64,000 nucleotides of DNA from Sva-07 sp963747375 (GCA_963747375.1 CAVVFL010000035.1:124001-188000), one strand, 5' to 3'. Positions 20,909 to 30,126 are shown, counted from the stretch's first letter. Numbers and translations: made by a program. Notes: generated from the sequence alone by a model not told the origin.

Positions 20909-20948
20909 GGCGGCGAGCGAGCCCGGAGTGGGCTGAACCCCGAGCGGG

Positions 20949-22808
20949 TCAGCCGACCAGTTCGCCGGCTTGGAGCTGGTGGGCGTACCGGCCGTCGGCG
21001 GCGAGCAGTTCGTCGTGGGTGCCGATCTCGGCGATGCGGCCGTCCTCGACGAAGGCGATGCGGTCGGCGCTGCGGATCGTCGAGAGGCGATGGGCGATCA
21101 CGATGGCGGTGCGATCGCGCATCGCATGATCGAGCGCGGCCTGGATGAGCGCCTCGTTCTCGTTGTCGAGATGGCTCGTCGCTTCGTCGAGCACCATGAT
21201 GCACGGGTTCTTGAGCAGCAGCCGGGCGATCGCCAGGCGCTGCTTCTCGCCACCGCTGAGCCGGTAGCCGCGCTCGCCGACGATCGTGTCGTAGCCGTCG
21301 GGAAGCGCAGCGATCGTGTCGTGGATGCGAGCGGCCTTCGCTGCGGCCACGAGTTGTTCGTCGGTGGCCTCGGGGTCGGCGTAGCGCAGGTTGTCGCCGA
21401 TCGACTCGTGGAACAGGTGCGGGTCCTGTGACACCACACCGATCGATGTGCGCAGCGTGTCGAGTGTGAGATCGCGGACGTCGTGACCGTCGATGCGCAC
21501 GGCGCCGGAGGTGACGTCGTAGAGCCGGGGGAGCAGCGAGATCGTGGTCGACTTGCCCGCGCCCGACGCGCCGACCAGCGCAACGGTCTCACCGGGCGCC
21601 ACCGTCAACGAGAGACCCTTGAGCACGTCGACGTCGGGATCGGTGTCTCCTCCGAGCCCGGCGTTGGTCTCCATCGACGCAATCGCCGACTCGGCTGCCG
21701 GTGGGTAGCGGAACACGACGTCGTCGAACTCGACGCCTCCCAGGGGGTCGACGAGGTCGATCGCTCCGGGCCGCTCCTGGATCGCCACCGGTGCATCGAG
21801 GACCTCGAAGACCCGCTCGAAGCTGACCATCGACGTCATCAGGTCGACTCGGGCGTTCGTGAGCCCGGTCAGGGGCTGATACACCCGCGTCACCAGGGCG
21901 GCCAGAGCCACCAGCGTGCCGATCTCGATCCCGCCGTCGACGACCATGAACGCGCCGACGCCGTAGATCGCCACGCTCCCGAGTGCGCCGACGAGACCGA
22001 GGGCCACGAAGAACACCCGTCCGAGGAGCGCCGCCTGGATCCCGGTGTCACGGACGCCTGCGGCACGCCGATCGAACGCGGCGCGTTCGCGTTGTCCTGA
22101 CCCGAACAGCTTCACGAGCGTCGCACCCGAGACGTTGAAGCGTTCGGTCATCTGGGTGTTCATCGCGGCGTTGTAGCCCATCTGCTGGCGGGCGATGCCC
22201 TGGAGGCGAACCCCGACGCGCTTGGCGGGCACGATGAACAGCGGCAGCACGATCAGGGTCAGCAGCGTGAGTTGCCACTGCAGCCAGAACATCGCGGCCA
22301 ACGTCGTGACGAGCACGATCACGTTGCTGACGATGCTGCCCAAGGTGCTCGTCACCGCGGTCTGCGCGCCGATCACGTCGTTGTTGAGGCGAGAGGTGAT
22401 CGAACCGGTCGGTGTCCGGGTGAAGAACGCGATCGGCATCCGTTGGATCTTGGCGAACAGACCTCGCCGCAGGTCGTAGATCAGGCCCTCGCCGACCTTG
22501 GCGCTCGTCCAGCGCTGCACGATGGCCAGGGCCGCGTCGCCCGTGGCGGCCAGCACCGCCAGGAGGGTGAGGAACACGATCTGGCCGCGGTTGTCGTCGG
22601 GGATCGCGTTGTCGATGATCGCCCGGAACACGAAGGGGGGCACGAGTGCCAGCAGCGCCGACGCGATGATCGCCACGAGGAACACGGTGATGGTTCCCCG
22701 GTACGGCCGGGCGAAGGTCCACACCCGTCGCCATGTGCCGTCCTGCAACTGGACGCCCTTCAGGGCGTCTTTGTCGCCGGGCATCATCGAATGAGGAGGC
22801 ATGCGCAT
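20949..22808 (-). CDS. ABC exporter, fused permease-ATPase (MsbA/LmrA type)
   Basis: A 619-aa half-transporter. The N-terminal ABC_membrane domain has about six helices and the coupling segment MPIAFFTRTPTGSITSRLNN. The C-terminal ATPase has Walker A GASGAGKST, Q-loop VVSQDPHLFHES, signature LSGGEKQRLA, Walker B IMVLDEATSHLD and the H-loop IAHRLST. It works as a homodimer or with a partner not in this window; the substrate (lipid or drug) is unknown. Start chosen at ATG 22808, with a TAGCGT box 6 nt upstream; ATGs at 22802 and 22787 are possible. Intact. Confidence 0.92.
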   Translation of the reverse strand: MRMPPHSMMPGDKDALKGVQLQDGTWRRVWTFARPYRGTITVFLVAIIASALLALVPPFVFRAIIDNAIPDDNRGQIVFLTLLAVLAATGDAALAIVQRWTSAKVGEGLIYDLRRGLFAKIQRMPIAFFTRTPTGSITSRLNNDVIGAQTAVTSTLGSIVSNVIVLVTTLAAMFWLQWQLTLLTLIVLPLFIVPAKRVGVRLQGIARQQMGYNAAMNTQMTERFNVSGATLVKLFGSGQRERAAFDRRAAGVRDTGIQAALLGRVFFVALGLVGALGSVAIYGVGAFMVVDGGIEIGTLVALAALVTRVYQPLTGLTNARVDLMTSMVSFERVFEVLDAPVAIQERPGAIDLVDPLGGVEFDDVVFRYPPAAESAIASMETNAGLGGDTDPDVDVLKGLSLTVAPGETVALVGASGAGKSTTISLLPRLYDVTSGAVRIDGHDVRDLTLDTLRTSIGVVSQDPHLFHESIGDNLRYADPEATDEQLVAAAKAARIHDTIAALPDGYDTIVGERGYRLSGGEKQRLAIARLLLKNPCIMVLDEATSHLDNENEALIQAALDHAMRDRTAIVIAHRLSTIRSADRIAFVEDGRIAEIGTHDELLAADGRYAHQLQAGELVG

Positions 22809-22814
22809 GGGTCC

Positions 22815-22820
22815 ACGCTA
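22815..22820 (-). promoter_or_regulatory. -10 box TAGCGT of the ABC exporter gene
   Basis: On the minus strand TAGCGT ends 6 nt before ATG 22808. It is divergent from the box at 22860. Confidence 0.45.
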
Positions 22821-22859
22821 CGAGCGTCGGCTTGACGTCGTTGGCGCAGGCTCTCCCCG

Positions 22860-22865
22860 TACGCT
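22860..22865 (+). promoter_or_regulatory. -10 box TACGCT of the secreted hydrolase gene
   Basis: TACGCT ends 7 nt before ATG 22873. Confidence 0.5.
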
Positions 22866-22872
22866 CTGGCGG

Positions 22873-24385
22873 ATGCGTCGTCTCGTTCTCGTTGCCGTTG
22901 CAGCGATTGTCGTTGCGGCATGTTCGAACGATCCCGCCGAACCGGCTGTCGTTGCCCGCGACGTCACCGGGGTCACGAACCCGTCCGACTCGGTTGCCGA
23001 ACCAACGCCGGCGGAGCCGCTCGACTACTCGATCGACTGGGCCCCGCTGGACGACCGTGTCGACGAGGGCCGCATCACGGTGCCGGTCGACTACGCCGAT
23101 CCGCAGGGCGACACGATCGATCTGTACGTGGCGCGTCATCGGGCGAGCAACGAGGCCGTCGGGCCGATGCTGTCCAATCGTGGCGGGCCGGGTGCCGAAG
23201 GTGCGTCCCTGGCGCTGAACGCATCGGCCTACTTCGAACCCGAGATCACCGACAACTTCGACATCATCGGGTGGGACCCCCGCGGCACCGGCCAGAGCGA
23301 AGGCGTCGTCGATTGCATCGACGACGACGAGTACGACCGCTTCTTCGCCAACTACGACGTGACGCCCGACGATCAGGCCGAGCGCGATGCCGTGGTCGCC
23401 AACGCCGAGGAGTTCGCGCAGCGGTGCATCGATCGTGTCGACGATCTCCAGTACGTCGGGACGAACAACTCGGCGCGAGACATGGACGCCATCCGTCAGG
23501 CGCTCGGTGTCGATCAGATCTCGTACTTCGGTTTCAGCTACGGCAGCGAGCTCGGCGGAGTGTGGACGACGCTGTTCCCCGCGACGGTGCGCGCGGCGGT
23601 GTTCGACGGTGCAAGTGATCCCAACGCCGACCCGCTCGAGGCGAGCCGCCAGCAGGGTGCCGGTTTCGAGGCGGTCCTCGACACGTTCCTCGCGCAGTGC
23701 AGCGCCGACTCGGACTGCGTGTTCCACAACGGTGGCGATGCCGAGGGGGCCTACGACCGGCTGATGGCGAGCCTCGACGAGTCACCGCTGCCGAGCGCCG
23801 ACGGGCGACCACCGGTCGATCGTCGGCATCGCGGCGATCGCCACCGCCCAGGCGATGTACTCCGACAGTTACTGGCCGGCGTTCGAGCGTGCGCTCGAAG
23901 ATGCCGCGGCCGGCGATGGCGCCGGCCTCCTCCAGCTCAACGACGCGTACTTCGGTCGCACCGCTGATGGAACCTACGGCAACCTCATCGAGTCGTTCCA
24001 GGCCATCAACTGTGCCGACGAGGTCGAGCGACCGACGGTGGAGGAGTCGGACGCAGAGGTCGAAGCGATCCTCGAGGTGGCGCCGCGCATCTTCCCGTAC
24101 ACCACCGGTTCGTACTCGTGCACCTTCTTCCCGCCCGCGCTCGATCCGCGCATCGACATCACGGGCGCCGGCGCCGGGCCGATCGTGGTGATCGGGACGA
24201 CCGGTGACGCTGCCACCCCGTTGGAGAGCACCCGGGCGATGGCCGACACGCTGGAGGACGGACGTCTCGTGGTCGTCGACGCGAACCAGCACACCGGCTA
24301 CCGCGGCAGCGACTGCGTGCAGGAAATCGTCCACACCTATCTGCTGGCATTGATCGCGCCCGACGACGGAACCATCTGTTCGTAG
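22873..24385 (+). CDS. Secreted lipoprotein alpha/beta hydrolase, tripeptidyl-aminopeptidase type (one frameshift)
   Basis: About 503 aa. A lipoprotein signal with lipobox VVAACS at residue about 19 is followed by a linker and an alpha/beta hydrolase fold: NRGGPGAEG oxyanion loop, FDIIGWDPRGTGQS, nucleophile elbow YFGFSYGSELGG, and in the C-terminal TAP-like domain the catalytic Asp in IGTTGDAATP and His in DANQHTGYRG. It resembles SlpD/E and Mycobacterium CaeA-type peptidases that trim peptides or esters outside the cell. One extra base near 23820 (before ATCGTCGGC) breaks the frame between GRPPV and IVGIAAIATAQ. Confidence 0.82.
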
Positions 24386-24405
24386 CCGACCGCGTCACCG
24401 ACCGC

Positions 24406-24411
24406 TAGCCT
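24406..24411 (+). promoter_or_regulatory. -10 box TAGCCT of tRNA-Ser(CGA)
   Basis: TAGCCT ends 7 nt before the mature 5' end at 24419, so little or no leader would need trimming. Confidence 0.45.
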
Positions 24412-24418
24412 CGCATGC

Positions 24419-24509
24419 GGAAGGCTGCCAGAGCGGACGAATGGGACAGTCTCGAAAACTGTTGAGGTCTTTTGGGCCTCCGTGGGTTCGAATCCCACGC
24501 CTTCCGCCA
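24419..24509 (+). tRNA. tRNA-Ser(CGA)
   Basis: Acceptor arm GGAAGGC pairs with GCCTTCC, then G and an encoded CCA. Anticodon stem ACAGT/ACTGT closes the loop CTCGAAA with anticodon CGA. Long variable arm, T-loop GTTCGAATC. It decodes UCG. Confidence 0.96.
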
Positions 24510-24644
24510 GTACGTCTACGCGCGTCCATGGAAATCCACGAGGAGCCTGCTCGGCAGGGGAGACGTGAACTCGGTTTCCATGGGCGTCCGTCGTCGAACT
24601 CAGCCGTCGGGTCGAGCCGTAGGCATCTCGCCACACGCGACCGG

Positions 24645-25121
24645 TCAGATCTGGCCGGACGCGGTACCCCGGAAGAGTTCGTCGATGCGGAGGGTGTCGA
24701 TGGGCTTGCCGGCAGCTCGCGAGACGTACTCGCACGCCAGCCGGTCCTTGATGGCGCCGAGGATGGTGGACACCATTCCGAGCGCAAAGCCCTGCGCGTC
24801 GACCGGCGCATCCTCGGTGACCGCCTTCCAGAGCTGCTCCTCGAGCGCATTGATCACCAGCTGGAGTTCGCCCAGGTCGTGACCCGACTGATGGCGCTGC
24901 GCGGCGATCTCGTCGGCGTACGCAAGCGCTGGGTCGAGGTGGCTCTCGGTGGCGGCAGTGACGACCACGTCGAACAGCGCAGCGAGCCGCTTCGTGATCT
25001 CCTCGGCGCCGGCCGCCTCGTAGTGCGGCACTCGACGCCCGACCACCTCGGCTTCGGTACTCGCGAGGATGGACGGACGGTGGTCGACAAGGAATCCGGC
25101 GACGTCGAAGGAGACTTCCAC
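24645..25121 (-). CDS. RsbRD N-terminal-like helical protein (weak assignment)
   Basis: A 158-aa, largely alpha-helical protein without membrane segments or catalytic motifs. The segment VPHYEAAGAEEITKRLAALF followed by a helix with DEIAAQRHQSGHDLGELQLV resembles the globin-like RsbRD N-terminal sensory domain that precedes kinases or stressosome proteins, here standing alone. GTG 25121 is preceded by TAGCCT at 6 nt. The role is unknown; the stress-signalling link is inference only. Confidence 0.55.
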   Translation of the reverse strand: MEVSFDVAGFLVDHRPSILASTEAEVVGRRVPHYEAAGAEEITKRLAALFDVVVTAATESHLDPALAYADEIAAQRHQSGHDLGELQLVINALEEQLWKAVTEDAPVDAQGFALGMVSTILGAIKDRLACEYVSRAAGKPIDTLRIDELFRGTASGQI

Positions 25122-25127
25122 GTCGTG

Positions 25128-25133
25128 AGGCTA
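25128..25133 (-). promoter_or_regulatory. -10 box TAGCCT of the RsbRD-like gene
   Basis: On the minus strand TAGCCT ends 6 nt before GTG 25121. Confidence 0.45.
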
Positions 25134-25212
25134 CCGTCGCCGCCGTGACCAGGGGAGGGTCACCGACAGTCTGGTCGACATCAACGGCTGGATCGGCCAC
25201 GGGCCGGAGGTG

Positions 25213-25626
25213 TCAGGTGGATGTGTCAGCTGAAACTGACGGATCGGCGACCGGGGGCTCCGCCCGGCGCATCGAGAGGAATTCGTTGATCTTCAGGAGT
25301 TTCGGTGGACGTTTCGCTCCAGCGGGAAGCCGCTCGAACGCTTCGTCGGCGGTGATCAGCTCGGGATCGACGAGATCGACGGTGCCGTCGTCGATCTCGA
25401 GCGTTGCCGTGCCGGCCGCGAGGACGTTCTGCACCCAATCCGACCGTGACCCGTACACCAACATGAAGATGAAGCCGTCGTCGACGGCGAGCGCTTCGAG
25501 CGGCGTGCGATACGCCTCGCCCGACGTGCGCCCGATGTGACGGATCACCTGCCACTTGCCGTTGCGTACCGCTCGCGGGTTGAACACCCGCTTGTTGATC
25601 TGCCCCCACCACAACGGCATCGGCAT
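25213..25626 (-). CDS. DDN-like F420/FMN-dependent nitroreductase-family protein
   Basis: A 137-aa split-barrel protein. WQVIRHIGRTSGEAYRTPLE followed by DDGFIFMLVYGSRSDWVQNVLAAG matches the deazaflavin(F420)-dependent oxidoreductase family of actinobacteria (Ddn and relatives), with the R-x-S-G cofactor-contact segment and the W-V-x-N-L/V-A-A-G motif. The substrate, likely a quinone or small aromatic, is unknown. ATG 25626 has GGAGGTG 4 nt upstream, one of the few clear Shine-Dalgarno sites here. Intact. Confidence 0.8.
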   Translation of the reverse strand: MPMPLWWGQINKRVFNPRAVRNGKWQVIRHIGRTSGEAYRTPLEALAVDDGFIFMLVYGSRSDWVQNVLAAGTATLEIDDGTVDLVDPELITADEAFERLPAGAKRPPKLLKINEFLSMRRAEPPVADPSVSADTST

Positions 25627-25742
25627 CGTTTCACCTCCAGCTCTCCGAGTGTCACGGTAGTTGTACGACCCTTCCGTCCGCAGTGCTCGCGCCCTCAACA
25701 AAACGCTCAAGAAGAGGCGAGGGCTGCCGATACGTCATCTGT

Positions 25743-26240
25743 ATGGAAAAGGTCAAGGCAGTCGTCGGCGGGTTCACGCCAGTCATGGGTGGTCTCGTGC
25801 CACCGCGACCGCTCTCGACTCCTGAGAACGCGCCCGACCCGGCGGGCTCCGCGCCTGCCTCCACGTCACGATTGACGGCAGTTCCGGTCGGACCGATCGC
25901 CGTGCTCGACGAACTCGGCGAGCAGATCGACGGCGTGCACGGCGCGATCCTCGCGTCGGTCGACGGCTTCGGCCTGGCCCGCAGTACGTCGATGGCCGAC
26001 GAAGCGTCGCATCCGGCCATGCTCGCCGCCGCTGTGGGCCTCGCCCGCCAGCTCGTGTCGATGGGTGGGGGCACGCAATTGCGCCAGCTCGTCGTCGACC
26101 ACGATGCCGGCCTCATGCTCGTGTGGCCGATCGGTACCCAACGCGTGCTCGCCGTGCTCGCGTCGAGTCGTGTCGACCAACGTCAGTTGCGCACGATCGT
26201 TCAGCGTCATGCTGCGACCCTCGCAGGTGCGACGCCATGA
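25743..26240 (+). CDS. Roadblock/LC7-domain protein
   Basis: A 165-aa protein. After a proline/alanine-rich N-terminus of about 55 aa comes a Roadblock/LC7 fold: GVHGAILASVDGFGLARSTS, then a helix AMLAAAVGLARQLVSM and strands LRQLVVDHDAGLMLVWPIG. In bacteria such proteins act as GTPase-activating or effector partners of MglA-like GTPases, and a GTPase gene follows with a 4-nt overlap (ATGA). Confidence 0.82.
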   Translation: MEKVKAVVGGFTPVMGGLVPPRPLSTPENAPDPAGSAPASTSRLTAVPVGPIAVLDELGEQIDGVHGAILASVDGFGLARSTSMADEASHPAMLAAAVGLARQLVSMGGGTQLRQLVVDHDAGLMLVWPIGTQRVLAVLASSRVDQRQLRTIVQRHAATLAGATP

Positions 26241-26785
26241 GCCAGACGTTCAAGATCCTGGTCACCGGTCCGTTCGCCGCCGGCAAGACGTCGATGATCC
26301 AGTCGGTCTCGCAGACCCAGGTGATCTCGACCGATGTGATGACGAGCGGCGAGGAGTCCGACGTCAAGTCGTTCACGACCGTCGCCATGGACTTCGGCAC
26401 GTATCAGCTCATCGACGACGACGTCCGGTTGTTGCTGTTCGGAACGCCCGGCCAGGCGCGTTTTCGTTTCATGACCAACATTCTCAAAGGCGACGTCGAC
26501 GTCGTGGCATTCGTGATCGATGCGGAAGCGTTCGAGACACACGCGGCCGCAGGCGTCGAGTTGCGAGCGCTGCTGCGTGACCTTCGGGTTCCGGCGGTCA
26601 TCGCCGTGAACCGATGCGACGATCCCGAACGGGCGCGTCTGCTGGCCCGCTCGCTCGGCGCGCTCGATGGTGAGGCCGCCGTGCCGTGCCAACTGATCGA
26701 CCCTGACTCCGGCCGGGAGGTCGTGGTCGAAATCCTCCTGACGCTCCTCGCGTCGATTGAATCAACAAAGGTAGAGGTGGCGTGA
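26237..26785 (+). CDS. Small Ras-like GTPase (MglA / conservon type)
   Basis: A 182-aa P-loop GTPase. G1 is TGPFAAGKTSM, a switch threonine lies in VISTDVMTS, G3 is LLFGTPGQARFRFM (the family has DTPGQ or GTPGQ here), and G4 is VIAVNRCDDP, an unusual N-R-C-D form of NKxD that preserves the Asn and Asp. The Gly in GTPGQ in place of Asp is as in conservon and MglA-like proteins. It is expressed with a Roadblock protein before it and a DUF4388-like protein after it. Confidence 0.85.
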   Translation: MSQTFKILVTGPFAAGKTSMIQSVSQTQVISTDVMTSGEESDVKSFTTVAMDFGTYQLIDDDVRLLLFGTPGQARFRFMTNILKGDVDVVAFVIDAEAFETHAAAGVELRALLRDLRVPAVIAVNRCDDPERARLLARSLGALDGEAAVPCQLIDPDSGREVVVEILLTLLASIESTKVEVA

Positions 26786-28315
26786 TGATGCGTAACACAG
26801 GAACTCAGTCCGGTTCGTCCGAGACGTTGACAGGAGTGCTGTCGGTCAGCGGACCGCAGCCCGCCTGGATGACGCTCGACGAAGCGCGCGAACGCGCCTT
26901 CACCGGCGAGATCGTGTTCGAGGTCGACCCCGAGGTCTTCGCATACCTCGACAACGGCGTGGTCTACTACGCCGAGAGGGCCTCGGATGCGTCGCTCGGC
27001 CGTCGGCTCCTCGATGCCGGCGTCATCGACAGGATCCAGCTCGAACGAGGGACGGTCCGAGTCGGCGACGTCGAGCATCTCGGCCGCCTGTTCGAACGTG
27101 AGGCTTCCGTCGATCGTGATGCCGTGCTGGTCGTGGTCGAGACATCGACGGAGGATCTGATCGCCGAACTGGCGAACCACGCCGTGACCACCGTGCGCGT
27201 GACGGCGTACCGTCACCACCCGTCGGGTCTGCACCGTTGGTTCGCAGCACATCTCGATCCGCACGCGGCGGCTCGTCAGATGGGTTCGATCAGCGAGATG
27301 GAGCCGATCGCGGAGCTGCCCAGTCTGGACATGGTCCCGGATGCGAACGATGCCGAACTCATCATCGAGTGGGACGATCTCTCGGACCCGACCTCGCCAC
27401 TCGACGCATCGAATGCGTTCGACGTGTTCATGTTCGAGCCCGTTCGCGACGGTGGCGTGGCCGACGCCGACCTCCACTCATCGTTCGATGAATCGTCCTT
27501 CGACGAGGTGATCATCGAGTTCGGCGCCATCGGAGACTCTCGACGTCCAGCTCGAGTTCGAGACCCAGGTCGAGTTCGAGCCCGAGTTCGAGGCGGAGTC
27601 CGAGGCCCAGATCGACGCCCACGCCGACGTCGCGGACGACGTCGACGTGGACAGCGACATCGAGGTGTCGGTCGATGACTCGGTGGTCGAGATCTTCACC
27701 TTCGAGGATGATCCGACCGATTTCCAGGTGACCTGGCCGGACGAGACCGAGGACTCCGTGCTCGTGTCACCGGCCGACGTGTCGCCTCACGGCGCCCCGG
27801 CGTTCACCCAGACCGACAACGGTGATCTGCGATTCGAGATGCCGGCACTCGAACTCTCCGATGACGATGTCGAAGCCGACGAGGTTCCCGACGATGTCGC
27901 AGCTGCGGTTCGTCGTGCGATCGCCGCCATCGAGATGGTGTCGGGCGAAGTGCCCGTGATCGCGCCGATCGGTGGTCACGCCGACATGTTCGACACGGAG
28001 CCGACGTCGGAGACGCTGATCGAAGTTGCGCCTGTCGATCCCGCACCGAGCTTCACCGGGTTTGCTCCGCCGACACTGGCGACGAGCGCCGAGGTCATGT
28101 ACGCCCAGCAGGTCGAGGCCGCCGAGACGCAACTCGCCCGGGAATTCGGCGAACCGTATCTCCCCGCAGCCGGTGCTGCGACAGTCGCGTCAGCCGCCGC
28201 TGAACCGAATGAGGCGAGCGAAGCAACGGCCGATCGACCCGACGAAGAAGGTTCCAACGAGCGCAGCTCGGCGCTGCGGCGCCTCATCGCCGGCCTGCGT
28301 CGTAAGGATCACTGA
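26782..28315 (+). CDS. DUF4388-like N-terminal domain protein with long acidic tail (one frameshift)
   Basis: About 511 aa. Residues about 12-110 read like DUF4388/PatA-N: a short helix, FTGEIVFEVDPEVFAYLDNG, VVYYAERASDASLGRRLLDAG. Everything after residue about 190 is strongly acidic and low in order-promoting residues, including an EF/EFE repeat near 27550-27600, before a basic C-terminus LRRLIAGLRRKDH. An extra base near 27540 shifts the frame; once removed, an acidic sequence of the same style continues. Start GTG 26782 overlaps the GTPase stop; ATGs at 26785 and 26788 are equally possible. It is probably an effector or scaffold of the Roadblock-GTPase pair. The 3' end overlaps tadA, which converges on it. 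Confidence 0.65.
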
Positions 28316-28785
28316 GCGGTCTCGGACCCGGGTCGACCGGTTCTTCCGTCTTCGCCGTACGTCGGAGGCGGAAGAACGCGCGTAGCAACTCGGCCGACTC
28401 CGTCGAGCGCACGCCGCTCGTCACCTCGACGCGGTGATTCAGCCGCTCGCCGCTCACCAGGTCGAACTGGCTCGTCACCGCGCCTGCCTTCGGATCGTGC
28501 GCGCCGTACACGAGGCGTCCCAGCCGGGCGTTGACGAGCGCGCCGGCGCACATCGGGCACGGCTCGAGCGTCACGTACATGACGCACTCGTCGAGACGCC
28601 ACTGGCCCAGATGGGAGGCCGCATCGCGCAGCGCGAGAATTTCCGGCGTGGGCGACGGGGTCGTCGTGCAGTTCACGCTCGTTGTGCCGAGCTGCGATGA
28701 CGACGCCGTGATGGACGACGATCGCTCCGACCGGGACGTCGTCGTGAGCAAGTGCGAGCGTGGCTTCGTCGAGGGCCAGCCCCAT
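28284..28785 (-). CDS. tadA: tRNA-specific adenosine deaminase (one frameshift)
   Basis: About 166 aa of the cytidine-deaminase fold. DDVPVGAIVVHHGVVIA is followed by the zinc motif HAE (VAHAEILALRDAA after removal of one extra base near 28640) and TLEPCPMCAGALVNARLGRLVYG with the two zinc cysteines. It converts A34 of tRNA-Arg(ACG) to inosine; that tRNA gene is at 6201. ATG 28785 fits the usual TadA N-terminus; an in-frame ATG at 28848 would run into the tRNA-Ser gene. It overlaps the end of the preceding gene tail to tail by 32 nt. Confidence 0.87.
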
Positions 28786-28847
28786 CGCTTCGTCGACGTT
28801 GAGGCCCGACGGAAGCGCGCCGGGGGGAAACGCACCGGAGGGCACCA

Positions 28848-28935
28848 TGGCGGAGGGGGTGGGATTCGAACCCACGGAAGGTTGCCCTTCACACGCTTTC
28901 CAAGCGTGCCGATTCGGCCGCTCTCGCACCCCTCC
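28848..28935 (-). tRNA. tRNA-Ser(GGA)
   Basis: On the minus strand GGAGGGG pairs with CCCCTCC, then G and an encoded CCA. The anticodon loop CTTGGAAAG holds GGA, the variable arm is long, and the T-loop is GTTCGAATC. It decodes UCC/UCU. Confidence 0.96.
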
Positions 28936-29009
28936 TCGAATCCCGACCCTGCATCGCTGAGCCGGAACCGCCTGGGAAGGCTAGCTGGCGAGTCACCGAA
29001 CGCGCCCGG

Positions 29010-29015
29010 TAGGGT
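29010..29015 (+). promoter_or_regulatory. -10 box TAGGGT of the SRP RNA gene
   Basis: TAGGGT ends 7 nt before the predicted SRP RNA 5' end at about 29023. Confidence 0.45.
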
Positions 29016-29022
29016 GATGGCA

Positions 29023-29155
29023 CGCCGCCGAGTGAGGTGACGACCGGGTCCTGTGCAATGGGCGCCCGTGAACCAGGTCAGGACCGGAAGGTAGCAGCCT
29101 TCATCGGCATCGTCCGTGTGCCGCAGATCGCCTGGTCGTCACCTCAGTCGGCGGC
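29023..29155 (+). ncRNA. ffs: Signal recognition particle RNA (4.5S-type)
   Basis: The conserved helix 8 core ACCAGGTCAGGACCGGAAGG followed by TAGCAGCC lies at 29072-29099, the hallmark that binds Ffh. The ends pair: GCCGCCGAGTGAGGTGACGA at 29025-29044 matches the reverse complement of 29134-29155 with one mismatch, giving a long closing stem and setting the ends to within a few bases. It targets membrane and exported proteins. Confidence 0.9.
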
Positions 29156-29170
29156 TTCGTGTCGCCCCCT

Positions 29171-29227
29171 CCCCGAAATTCGGAGTCGATGTTGCGCGGA
29201 GCGCAACGATCGATCCGAATTTCTGGG
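29171..29227. repeat. Nested palindromic intergenic element, copy 2
   Basis: Outer arms GAAATTCGGA (29175-29184) and TCCGAATTTC (29214-29223) are perfect, and inner arms TTGCGC (29192-29197) and GCGCAA (29201-29206) enclose 3 nt. It lies between the SRP RNA and the convergent exonuclease gene and probably terminates both. Confidence 0.7.
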
Positions 29228-29240
29228 TTTGCGGGGCTGC

Positions 29241-30113
29241 TCAGCTCTTCGGGGTGAGTCGTTCGGCGAGGGCCACCAGGTCGGGGGCGTCGATCTCGTC
29301 GGCGACGGCAGCGAACGCAGCCGTTGGTCCCGTCCAGTGCCACTCGTCGACCGTGCCCACGTCGATGTCGGTCACGACGGTCGCGATCTCCCGAAAGAGG
29401 AGTGCGTCGGCGAGCTGGGCCTGCAATGTCGCCGACAGTTTGGCCGCCCCTCGCAACCCGGTCACGTCCCACTGGCCGGCGGCCGCCGGGATGTCCTCGA
29501 TGTGGACGTACCGCGCGAGCACCAGACCGGCGCTCTTCGCGCCCCATCCCGGGAGTCCGGGGAACCCGTCGGCGGTGTCGCCCACGAGGCCCAGGTAGTC
29601 GGCGATCGACTCCGGGCCGACGCCGAACTTGGCCCGTACGCCGTCGGCATCGATGATCTCGCGCTTGCGTCGATCGAACTGAACGACGCGCTCGCCTCGC
29701 ACGCACTGGCCGAGGTCCTTGTCGGGGGTGACGATCAGCACCTGCTCGACGCGTTCGTCACGATCGGCCACCGCAGCGGCGGCCCCGAGCGCATCGTCGG
29801 CCTCGTACTCGACCATCGGCCACACGGTGAAGCCAGCCGCGTCGAGGGCGCGTTCCATCACGGGAATCTGGCGCAGGATGTCCGGATCCATCCCGTCGCT
29901 GGTCTTGTAGCCCGCCCAGAGATCGTTGCGGAAGCTCTCGATCGTGTGATCGGACGCGACACCGACGTGCGTGGCGCCGTCCTGCACCAACGCGAGCGTC
30001 GAGGCGACCACACCGGCGACGGCCGCGTAGGGGCCGCTGTCGGTGTGACGTGACGCTGAACCGAAGTGTTGACGGAACAACTCGTAGGTCCCGTCGACGA
30101 GATGGACACGCAT
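29241..30113 (-). CDS. 5'-3' exonuclease (PolA N-terminal domain / flap endonuclease family)
   Basis: A 290-aa stand-alone 5'-nuclease. RVHLVDGTYELFRQHF at the start holds the first metal-binding Asp, VEYEADDALGAAA and VTPDKDLGQCVRG hold the acidic cluster, and YLGLVGDTADGFPGLPGWGAK is the helix-hairpin-helix with further metal Asp residues. The fold and length match the PolA N-terminal domain without polymerase. It would process RNA primers or flaps. The ATG has TAACGT 7 nt upstream. Intact. Confidence 0.9.
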   Translation of the reverse strand: MRVHLVDGTYELFRQHFGSASRHTDSGPYAAVAGVVASTLALVQDGATHVGVASDHTIESFRNDLWAGYKTSDGMDPDILRQIPVMERALDAAGFTVWPMVEYEADDALGAAAAVADRDERVEQVLIVTPDKDLGQCVRGERVVQFDRRKREIIDADGVRAKFGVGPESIADYLGLVGDTADGFPGLPGWGAKSAGLVLARYVHIEDIPAAAGQWDVTGLRGAAKLSATLQAQLADALLFREIATVVTDIDVGTVDEWHWTGPTAAFAAVADEIDAPDLVALAERLTPKS

Positions 30114-30120
30114 GGCAACG

Positions 30121-30126
30121 ACGTTA
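30121..30126 (-). promoter_or_regulatory. -10 box TAACGT of the exonuclease gene
   Basis: On the minus strand TAACGT ends 7 nt before ATG 30113. Confidence 0.5.

Noticed and set aside
20970..22835. Several long open frames antisense to the ABC exporter gene
   Set aside because: They lack motifs, are rich in Arg/His/Gln and mirror codon bias of a high-GC gene on the other strand; the exporter has all ABC motifs.
28848..28929. Upstream start of tadA inside tRNA-Ser(GGA)
   Set aside because: The extension would be antisense-free but encoded by the tRNA gene itself on the same strand; the usual TadA N-terminus begins at ATG 28785.
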